Assembly (NCBI GenBank): GCA_022705325.1
Contig: JAKJER010000018.1
Span: forward strand, 1-64,000
Origin: Planctomycetota bacterium
Lineage (GTDB): Bacteria; Planctomycetota; Phycisphaerae; SM23-33
DNA: 64,000 bases
Reading direction: 5' to 3'
The position numbers were made by a program, and so were the translations under genes. Numbering within the stretch: position 1 is the first letter of the stretch; each line of letters starts with the position of its first letter. Under the pieces are notes generated by a model. That model was not told where the DNA came from. It saw nothing but the letters and a program-made list of their open reading frames with translations, and did not search any database. Below are positions 1 through 5,727 of this stretch, piece by piece.

Positions 1-463
1 ACTCGGTTCGGACGACGCCCTCGGACCTGCCATAGAGCAGCAGGTCGACGGCCTGATCGTTCATGGCCACGCCGCTGGCCATGTTCTCGATCAGCTCCAG
101 GTCTTCATGGTGGATGCCCGGCTTGCCCTGGGCCTTGCACCAGTCGCGGAAGGCGTTGGTGTCCTTCCCATAGGGCTTGCCGGTGGTCTTGTTGATGGGG
201 CCCCCCAGGGCGAACAGCGATTCGTAGGCGTCCCGCCCCTCGAGGATACGGCAGTGGACCCCGCGGCCGACCAGGAGCGCCGGCGTATCCGTGTCCTGGA
301 TCAGCCCGAGCTTCTTCTTGCGGTACAGCCACGGGCAGACCATGTAGTCGATGAGCTGGTGGCTGCTCAGGAACTGGTCTGCTTTGGCGTGATATTCCTC
401 GGCCGGCTCGCTCGCCAGCACGCCCAGGTCAATGAACACGTCTTGTTGATCGCTCTGCGGCAT
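1..463 (-). CDS. PD-(D/E)XK (RecE/exonuclease VIII-like) nuclease, partial
   Basis: The reading frame starts at ATG 463, preceded by an AGGGAG ribosome-binding site about eight bases upstream, and runs off the window edge after 154 codons. The N-terminal part contains SSHQLIDYMVCPWLYRKK and a VGRGVHCRILEG segment. This pairing, a CP-W-Y box followed by a G-x-xxH box, is the usual beginning of PD-(D/E)XK exonucleases of the RecE/Cas4-like superfamily found on phages and mobile elements, where they resect double-stranded DNA for annealing-type recombination. The catalytic D/E-x-K residues would lie in the missing C-terminal part, so activity cannot be judged. The gene diverges from the sigma-like gene at 755 across a 291-bp region full of palindromic boxes. 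Confidence 0.6.
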   Translation of the reverse strand, partial: MPQSDQQDVFIDLGVLASEPAEEYHAKADQFLSSHQLIDYMVCPWLYRKKKLGLIQDTDTPALLVGRGVHCRILEGRDAYESLFALGGPINKTTGKPYGKDTNAFRDWCKAQGKPGIHHEDLELIENMASGVAMNDQAVDLLLYGRSEGVVRTE

Positions 464-537
464 TTTCGGACTCCCTATGCGGGCAGTCGTCGCTGCCCGT
501 TTACGCAGTGCCTATTGCCGCAGGGGCCGAAAACTTC

Positions 538-637
538 GCGGTGCCATCGCCGATCACATGAGCGCTCACATGACGCTCACGTGAGCGATTCTGGCACCGG
601 TGACGCGTCCTATGACGCTCACGTGACGGTCATGTGA
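538..637. promoter_or_regulatory. Phased array of TCACRTGA palindromic boxes
   Basis: Five near-identical octamers lie in the divergent promoter region between the nuclease gene and the sigma-like gene: TCACATGA at 554 and 566, TCACGTGA at 577 and 619, and TCATGTGA (the inverted form) at 630. Spacings are 12, 11 and 11 bases inside the two clusters, close to one helical turn. TGACGCTCACGTGA is repeated exactly at 571 and 613. Such phasing suggests cooperative binding by a dimeric repressor or activator on one DNA face. A related box pair occurs at 4748-4785. The binding protein is not known; the HTH proteins encoded at 755 and 3480 are candidates. Confidence 0.6.
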
Positions 638-754
638 TCTTCGCTGTTCACATCCACGGCTAGATACGTGGCACCGGCCTGAACGTGACCATCGCTTCCG
701 TTGCTTCGGGACTGGCCCGAGCGAGATTGAAGCCCTGGTTACAAAGAGGCCTGT

Positions 755-1282
755 ATGAAAAAGAACCGAGTTCGAGAGCTGTACCAGCAGTATGTCGGAG
801 GGATGGAGGAGTGGCAGATCAAGCTGGCCATCGCACGGATGATGCACTTCCGCGTGCCGCAGGAGGCTTGGCAGGACACGATGCAGGAGCTGGCCATCGT
901 GGTTCACCAGTTCACGTTCGACCCGGCCAAGGCCCATGCCGCCAGCGAGAAGACCATCCTCTGCCGTCTCATGGATAACCGCATCCGCATGCTCGCGCGG
1001 AGCAACGCGCGGCGCCTGGCCATGCTGGCGCGGCTGGGCCAGATGACGCTGAACGAGGAGGACGCGCACACGCCGGACGACATCGCCGCCGATAGCGAGG
1101 TTCGGCAGTTGGTCGACACGTTGACGCCGTTGCAGCAGCAGGTCTGTGAGCAGTTGATGAACGGCCTAGGCGAGTTCCAGATCGCCAAGGCCCTGGGCCG
1201 GCACTATACCACCATCTGCCGGAACGTCCGCCACATCCGCCGGGCCTTCGCCGATCGGGGGTTCAACCCATGGCCTGCCTGA
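755..1282 (+). CDS. Sigma-70-like / HTH DNA-binding protein of mobile module
   Basis: 175 aa, starting at ATG 755 after an AAAGAGG ribosome-binding site at 743-749. The C-terminal third (LTPLQQQVCEQLMNGLGEFQIAKAL followed by YTTICRNVRHIRRAFADRG) has the layout of a sigma-70 region 4 helix-turn-helix. The preceding helical part, from about residue 30 to 110, resembles sigma region 2 in length only. This is the first gene of a tightly packed run: the next ORF starts at 1270, inside it. Upstream lies the TCACRTGA array. It may switch on the recombinase module or act as a phage-like transcription factor; this is inference, because sigma-like proteins without a recognisable region 2 can be plain regulators. 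Confidence 0.6.
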   Translation: MKKNRVRELYQQYVGGMEEWQIKLAIARMMHFRVPQEAWQDTMQELAIVVHQFTFDPAKAHAASEKTILCRLMDNRIRMLARSNARRLAMLARLGQMTLNEEDAHTPDDIAADSEVRQLVDTLTPLQQQVCEQLMNGLGEFQIAKALGRHYTTICRNVRHIRRAFADRGFNPWPA

Positions 1283-1500
1283 GCGATGATCGCCTGGTGC
1301 CGTCCTCACCCGACGCCCGCCTGGTGCCGTCCTCACCCGACGCCCGCCTGGACGAACTGGCCGGAATCCTCGCCCGAGCCATGATTCGCATGGGGACGAA
1401 AAAGAGTGGTTCGAGGCGAGAAAACGCCCTTGAGCTTTCCTCCGAAACGAGGCTCAGTGTCACCACTTCCGAGACACGGAACGATAGCGAGGTGACATGA
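1270..1500 (+). CDS. Small protein of the recombinase module
   Basis: 76 aa. The start at 1270 overlaps the end of the sigma-like gene by 13 bases, and the stop overlaps the next start in an ATGA junction, so translational coupling is likely. The centre reads LDELAGILARAMIRM, an amphipathic helix of a kind often found in short proteins just upstream of DUF2924/recombinase pairs. Residues 9-26 are two exact copies of LVPSSPDAR, from a 27-bp tandem duplication. The C-terminal half is rich in Ser, Arg and Thr and probably disordered. I recognise no family and infer no function beyond its constant position in the module. Confidence 0.55.
   Translation: MACLSDDRLVPSSPDARLVPSSPDARLDELAGILARAMIRMGTKKSGSRRENALELSSETRLSVTTSETRNDSEVT
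1294..1347 (+). repeat. 27-bp perfect tandem duplication in coding sequence
   Basis: Positions 1294-1320 and 1321-1347 are identical. The 27-bp unit keeps the reading frame and duplicates nine residues (LVPSSPDAR) near the N-terminus of the small protein. Complete identity points to a recent slippage or unequal-exchange event, or to an assembly artefact. Confidence 0.9.
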
Positions 1501-1946
1501 TGGAAAATACGGTTCTGAAACAGCTCGACGAACTCCACCGCATGTCGATGGCCCAGCTCCACAAGCGGTGGGCGGACCTGATGGGCACTGATCCCGGCAG
1601 GCTGGGGCGGCAGTACCTGATGCGGCGATTGGCCTACCGCATCCAGGAACTGGCCTATGGCGGGCTGAGCACCCATGCCCGCAAGCAGCTGGAGGCTGTC
1701 GCCGACGGCAAGACCGCCAAGAGCAAGCCGTCCAAGTCCAAGACGACGGTTCTGGCGACGGGCACGCGGCTGCTCCGCGAGTGGCACGGCGAACGATACG
1801 AGGTGATCGTCGAAGCGGACGGCTATCGATACAACGGCAAGGTCTATCGCAGCCTGACGGCCGCCGCCCGGGCCATCACCGGCCAGCACACCAGCGGCAA
1901 CCTCTTCTTCGGAATCAGACGCGATCGCACGGGAGCCCAGAAATGA
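1497..1946 (+). CDS. DUF2924 family protein
   Basis: 149 aa. The ATG overlaps the previous stop by four bases (ATGA), and its own stop overlaps the recombinase start in another ATGA. The N-terminal half is helical (QLDELHRMSMAQLHKRWADL, then LMRRLAYRIQELAYGG). The C-terminal part has the diagnostic DUF2924 block: GTRLLREWHGERYEV, then YRYNGKVYRSLTAAARAITG, then SGNLFFGI. DUF2924 proteins are almost always encoded directly before a serine recombinase in phages and mobile islands. The C-terminal fold resembles a small DNA-binding RAMA-like module, so a role in helping or directing the recombinase is plausible but unproven. Family identity is confident, function is not. Confidence 0.85.
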   Translation: MMENTVLKQLDELHRMSMAQLHKRWADLMGTDPGRLGRQYLMRRLAYRIQELAYGGLSTHARKQLEAVADGKTAKSKPSKSKTTVLATGTRLLREWHGERYEVIVEADGYRYNGKVYRSLTAAARAITGQHTSGNLFFGIRRDRTGAQK

Positions 1947-3487
1947 ACGAGCCCAAACGCACCGTCCGCTGCGCCATCTACACGCGTAAGAGCCACGAAG
2001 AAGGCCTCGACCAGGAGTTCAACTCCCTGGACGCCCAGCGCCAGTCGGCCGAGGCGTACATCGAGTCCCAACGCCATGAGGGCTGGAAACTCATCCGCAA
2101 GCGATACGATGACGCGGCCTACTCGGGCGGCACGCTGGACCGCCCGGCGTTGACGGAACTGCTCGCCGACATCCAGGCGGGGCACATCGACTGCGTGGTG
2201 GTCTACAAGGTAGACCGCTTGAGTCGCTCGCTGCTGGACTTCGCCAAGCTGATCAGCCTGTTCGACGAGCATAGCGTCAGCTTCGTCTCGGTCACTCAGC
2301 AGTTCAACACGACCACGTCCATGGGCCGGCTCACGCTGAACATCTTGCTGTCCTTCGCCCAGTTCGAGCGGGAGATCATCGGCGAGCGCATCCGTGACAA
2401 GAAGCAGGCCACCGCCCGGCAGGGCAAGTACATCGGCGGCGGTCCGATCCTCGGCCTGGACGTGGTGGACAAGAAGTACGTGGTCAACCGCGAGGAGGCA
2501 AAGCTCGTCCGCGACACCTTCGACCGCTTCGAGAAGCTGGAGTCCTGCCGCAAAGTCGCCATCGCCCTCAATGCCGAGGGCCTCGGCACCAAGTGTCATC
2601 CCACCAAGAGCGGGGGAACCCGCGGCGGCAAGGAATGGACCGGCCGCAAGGTGTACGCCCTTCTCACCAACCGCAAGTACATCGGCCAGATTGTCCACAA
2701 GGGCAAGGCGTACCCCGGCGAGCACGAGGCCATCGTGCCGATCGAGCAGTTCGAGCGGGTCCAGGCCCACCTGCGGGCAAACAAGACCTACACGCACAAG
2801 CATCAGGTCAAGCGGTTCGTTCTCCTCCGCCGCATGATCCGCTGCGGTCACTGCGGCAGTCGGGTACAACCGACCTGGACCAAGAAGAACGCCAGCCGTC
2901 AATACCGCTACTATGCGTGCACGAAGAAGGTCAAGGACGGCTATGGTCGGTGCCCGTTGCCGACCCTGCCCGCCGGCCAGATCGAGACGGCGGTCGTCGA
3001 CCAACTGCGGGCGCTGCTGCGGCACCCCGACGTGATCGCCAGAACGTACCGGGAGATCAGCAAGTCGGGCAACACCGACCCCGACCGCGCCACACTCGAC
3101 AAGCTGGACGAACTGCGGATGCGCCGCGAGCAGACGCAGAAGTCCATCCGCGCGGTACTGAACGTCGCCGACCACGACGAAGGCTTCATGGCCGACGAAC
3201 TCAAGCGGCTGAGCGCCGAGCTCAAGTCGCTGGACAAGAGCGTTCGGGACGGGGAAACCCAGGTCGCACGCGGGGCCCCGGTGGAACTGAATCGTGTCGG
3301 CGAGGCCCTGCGGGCCATCGATCCTCTCTGGGATGTGCTGTTCCCCGAAGAGCAGCGGCGTGTCGCCCAACTGCTCGTCGAGGATATCACCGTCAGCACG
3401 AGCGGCATCGATATCCGCTTCCGCACCAACGGCATCGAGCAGGTTGTTGAAGAACTCCGGCCCATCGAGGAACGTGCCAATGCATGA
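1943..3487 (+). CDS. Large serine recombinase
   Basis: 514 aa, start ATG 1943 inside the DUF2924 stop. The N-terminal resolvase domain (about 1-155) begins with IYTRKS, which places the nucleophile at Ser17. It continues with VVVYKVDRLSRS and the FAQFEREIIGERIRDK helix that are typical of serine integrases. The recombinase domain follows (about 165-290), then a zinc beta-ribbon with IRCGHCGSRV and a later YYACTKK. A coiled-coil stretch with LDKLDELRMRREQTQKS and MADELKRLSAELKSLDKS completes the LSR architecture. Such enzymes integrate or excise elements at short att sites without accessory ligases. All key residues seen are intact. Its att sites are not evident; the element may end near tmRNA. 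Confidence 0.9.
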   Translation: MNEPKRTVRCAIYTRKSHEEGLDQEFNSLDAQRQSAEAYIESQRHEGWKLIRKRYDDAAYSGGTLDRPALTELLADIQAGHIDCVVVYKVDRLSRSLLDFAKLISLFDEHSVSFVSVTQQFNTTTSMGRLTLNILLSFAQFEREIIGERIRDKKQATARQGKYIGGGPILGLDVVDKKYVVNREEAKLVRDTFDRFEKLESCRKVAIALNAEGLGTKCHPTKSGGTRGGKEWTGRKVYALLTNRKYIGQIVHKGKAYPGEHEAIVPIEQFERVQAHLRANKTYTHKHQVKRFVLLRRMIRCGHCGSRVQPTWTKKNASRQYRYYACTKKVKDGYGRCPLPTLPAGQIETAVVDQLRALLRHPDVIARTYREISKSGNTDPDRATLDKLDELRMRREQTQKSIRAVLNVADHDEGFMADELKRLSAELKSLDKSVRDGETQVARGAPVELNRVGEALRAIDPLWDVLFPEEQRRVAQLLVEDITVSTSGIDIRFRTNGIEQVVEELRPIEERANA

Positions 3488-3953
3488 GCTCATCGAGAAT
3501 CAGCAGCAGGACCGTTACCCCGGGCTCCGCGTTCGCCGCGACGGCGACGCGGTGGTGGTCCACATCCCCATGCGGTTGCGCCGTCGCAACGGCCGGTGCA
3601 TGGTTATGGCCGAAGGGGAGGCCGAGCCGGTCTCGGCGGCCAAGCACGTCGAGGACACCGGCGGGGCCAATCGCATCCTGATCGAGGCCATTGCCAAGGG
3701 GCATCGCTGGCAGGCTCAGCTCGAATCGGGCGAGTATGCCGGCCTGGAAGACCTGGCCAAGGACGTCGGCTGCGACCGCACCTACGTCGGCCGCATGCTC
3801 CGCCTGACCAGCCTCGCGCCCGACATCATCGAGGCGATCCTGCGGGGCGACGAGCCCGATGGGCTGAGCCTGGAGAAGCTGAGAAAGAATCTGTCGGTGC
3901 GGTGGGATGAGCAGAGGAGGACAGGGTTGGTCGCTGACGGGCGTGAGGGCTAG
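3480..3953 (+). CDS. HTH protein coupled to serine recombinase
   Basis: 157 aa. I start it at ATG 3480, which overlaps the end of the recombinase by eight bases and skips a long out-of-family N-terminal extension of the frame. The first half is probably beta-rich (GLRVRRDGDAVVVHIPMRLRRRNGR). The second half has a helix-turn-helix, LEDLAKDVGCDRTYVGRMLRL, followed by LAPDIIEAILRGDEPDGLSLEKL, much like the HTH of ParB-type and recombinase-associated proteins. A role as a recombination directionality factor or autoregulator is a reasonable guess from operon position only. It could bind the TCACRTGA boxes on either side of the module. Confidence 0.7.
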   Translation: MHELIENQQQDRYPGLRVRRDGDAVVVHIPMRLRRRNGRCMVMAEGEAEPVSAAKHVEDTGGANRILIEAIAKGHRWQAQLESGEYAGLEDLAKDVGCDRTYVGRMLRLTSLAPDIIEAILRGDEPDGLSLEKLRKNLSVRWDEQRRTGLVADGREG

Positions 3954-3966
3954 CGGCTAGGAACCT

Positions 3967-4551
3967 CTACATTGCTTCCATGTATTGATTCCTGATGTTT
4001 CGCGTGTCGGGGTCGTCAGTACTAACAAATCGCTTTTTTTTCGCATCGTAACGGAACCGTCCATGAACTTGTCCATCTCTCTGGACAAGCTCAAGCAGGC
4101 CATCCGTAGTCACCCGCCAAGTGTTCTCGTTATGATTGGCACCTTGGGTGATCCGCCCACCAACCGCGAAGCTCATAGACTTTGCTCTGCCATCAGCAGG
4201 TTGAAACACAAGGCTCCAGTCTCTGCCGACCAATATCTCTCTTATCTGATCCGCCAAAGGTCCGCTGGTCTCGGTTGCATCTATGCCGGGTGTTAGCTTC
4301 TTCGCCACCCAACTCCGTAAAGGCTTAACCAGTGCTGCCAGCAATGCACCAATAAGAAAGATGCTCAGTAAGAGCAACAGCCATAGCGGGAATGTGACGC
4401 TGGTAACAAGCCAGCCCACCACCTTGCTCCAGTCTTGCCCCTTTAGAAAGCCCCAAACCGCGAGCATTACAGCAGAGACTCCAAGGAGAATGATGCCGCC
4501 TATGACTTGGCTGATAATGGCCTTGAGATCGATGTAATTGCGCAGTTTCAT
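3967..4551 (-). CDS. Two-TM membrane protein with C-terminal beta domain, unknown function
   Basis: 194 aa, start ATG 4551. Two hydrophobic segments (about 14-34, IISQVIGGIILLGVSAVMLA, and about 50-72) are followed by a basic stretch. A soluble C-terminal domain (about 100-190) contains WSLVFQPADGRAKSMSFAVGG and a LLELVQRDGQVHGRFRYD turn, which looks like a small beta-barrel or MORN-like ligand domain. The gene is convergent with the recombinase module, 14 bases from its end. Base composition is clearly more AT-rich than the neighbours (for example the T-run near 4030), a sign of separate origin. Accessory cargo such as a defence or exclusion protein would fit, but there is no direct evidence. 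Confidence 0.6.
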   Translation of the reverse strand: MKLRNYIDLKAIISQVIGGIILLGVSAVMLAVWGFLKGQDWSKVVGWLVTSVTFPLWLLLLLSIFLIGALLAALVKPLRSWVAKKLTPGIDATETSGPLADQIREILVGRDWSLVFQPADGRAKSMSFAVGGRITQGANHNENTWRVTTDGLLELVQRDGQVHGRFRYDAKKKRFVSTDDPDTRNIRNQYMEAM

Positions 4552-4747
4552 GATAGTGTCCGTCTAAACGTTCTGTCGTAGCAGTCTGCACCCGAAACCA
4601 GTATCGTCAGGCTCAAGATACGTTGCAATCCTAAATTACGCGTGTGCGGCCGCCTGGGTAAACTGCCTGTCACCGGTGACATCGTCCACGTCGCCAGCCG
4701 TCGCTGTTCACGATCGCACCCCCGAAGCAGTGCCAAGCAGTGCCATT

Positions 4748-4785
4748 GCGGTGCCACGGGCTGCTCACGTCGTGCTCACATGACG
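4748..4785. promoter_or_regulatory. Second TCACRTGA-type box pair
   Basis: This 38-bp stretch mirrors 538-575. Both begin with GCGGTGCCA and both end with TCACATGACG exactly 28 bases later, with another TCACRT box 11 or 12 bases before the last one. It lies about 200 bases upstream of the two-TM membrane gene, in the same orientation as the first array. Paired sites on each side of the recombinase module suggest one shared regulator, or a structural role in the element. Confidence 0.5.
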
Positions 4786-5063
4786 AGTTTTTGGCACTGC
4801 AAACGTCACAGTGACGGGGTTGCAGTCCCGTTGCATGCAGGCAAAGGCAGGTGCAACTCGCAGCTATGGCGATTCGGCGTAAGTGCCTGTAATGAACCAG
4901 GTTGTCTCTCACGGGACGGAGTACGACCCCGTCACGCGATTCAGAGACTTTGAGACGATCTGGGCCCGTTTTCGGCCGTTTCGGGGGCCTACCCCGTCAC
5001 GTGGTTTGGCGGCGCGGGCCGGCCGCGAGATAGCGAAAAGCCTTTGTTTATTGGCCGAAATGC
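4786..5063. other. Non-coding stretch between element and tmRNA
   Basis: I see no supported gene here. Three copies of a short motif are present: ACCCCGTCACG at 4926-4936 and 4991-5001, and a reversed, one-base-shorter copy at 4811-4820. A palindromic GTCACAGTGAC precedes them at about 4805-4815. They could be recombinase or regulator binding sites near the right end of the element, but nothing in the sequence proves it. Confidence 0.35.
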
Positions 5064-5097
5064 ACAAGGCCCGCCGCCTGATGGCAACGGGCCTTGT
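5064..5097 (-). terminator. Probable terminator of tmRNA
   Basis: CAAGGCCCG at 5065-5073 pairs with CGGGCCTTG at 5088-5096, with one further A-T pair. The hairpin lies about 35 bases past the 3' end of tmRNA in its direction of transcription. The tract after the stem has only a short T run, so it is a weak intrinsic terminator. Confidence 0.5.
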
Positions 5098-5131
5098 TCT
5101 GGACCGAGACGGGTCGCAAGGACCCGTCGAC

Positions 5132-5482
5132 TGGAGGCGGCGGGAATCGAACCCGCGTCCCGTGACGTTTCAATGGCGGCTTCTACGTGCGTAGTCGGCT
5201 TATTGATGTCGCCACGGCAACCCGAGTCCGACGCGGTTTGACGCAGCCAGCCCGCCTGAATGTCCCGACCGGGTAACCGGGCGACTCCCGGCCGGTAAGC
5301 CCACTAGTTGCGTCCGTCGGGTCCTCGTGGGCCAGGTCCCGGGGACGGGTCGCTTAATTAAGCGGCCATTGCCATCGGTTGATTGGCATGTAACAGTTAG
5401 CCCAAGGTGTTTAGCCAGGCCTCCTTGGAACCTGGGCACGCCACCGACACCTCATCCGTCCGGTCGAATCCAATTCGCCCCC
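5132..5482 (-). ncRNA. ssrA: tmRNA (transfer-messenger RNA)
   Basis: 351 nt. The 5' end GGGGGCG pairs with CGCCUCC at the 3' end to form the tRNA-like acceptor stem, and the discriminator A is followed by GTC, so CCA must be added after transcription. The T-arm GGTTCGATTCCCGCC and the 5' GGATTCGACCGG segment are canonical for one-piece tmRNA. The tag reading frame, on the minus strand at 5387-5358, encodes ANQPMAMAA followed by TAA, ending in the Ala-Ala degron recognised by proteases of the ClpXP type. The RNA rescues stalled ribosomes with SmpB. It marks the boundary between the mobile region and core genes. Confidence 0.95.
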
Positions 5483-5511
5483 GGAACAGGGTGCCTGAAG
5501 CACTTGCACAC

Positions 5512-5517
5512 ATTATA
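5512..5517 (-). promoter_or_regulatory. -10 box of the ssrA promoter
   Basis: A perfect TATAAT lies on the minus strand 30 bases before the mature tmRNA 5' end. A -35 element is not obvious (TGGCCC at 18-bp spacing is poor). Confidence 0.55.
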
Positions 5518-5586
5518 CAACGCCTTGCGGCGACAGGGCCAGCCGAAATCCGGCCGGCGGGTTGGGCGCCCGCGGGCCGCGACATC

Positions 5587-5727
5587 CTATCGACGTCGGC
5601 CACGGAGTTTCTGGAGCATGGCGTGGATATCGCGGAAGGCCCCGAAGCCGACGGTGACGGCGATGGAAGCGAAGAGGAAGAGCCCGCCGGCCATCGCCCA
5701 GTACCAGAAGTTGAGCCAGAGTTTCAC
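5587..5727 (-). CDS. Small membrane protein coupled to sodium/solute symporter
   Basis: 46 aa, read from a GTG at 5727 that overlaps the symporter stop in a GTGA junction, ending at TAG 5587-5589. It reads as one transmembrane helix (KLWLNFWYWAMAGGLFLF, then ASIAVTVGFGAF) followed by a basic tail (RDIHAMLQKLRGRRR). Very short proteins of this design often follow SSS-family symporters in Planctomycetota and Verrucomicrobia (recalled, not checked). It may be an accessory subunit or assembly factor of the symporter. The frame is supported by the overlap and composition; function is inferred. Confidence 0.6.
   Translation of the reverse strand: MKLWLNFWYWAMAGGLFLFASIAVTVGFGAFRDIHAMLQKLRGRRR

Noticed and set aside
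554..637. CRISPR-like repeat array
   Set aside because: The repeats are only 8 bp, with 11-12 bp periods, no spacers and no Cas genes.
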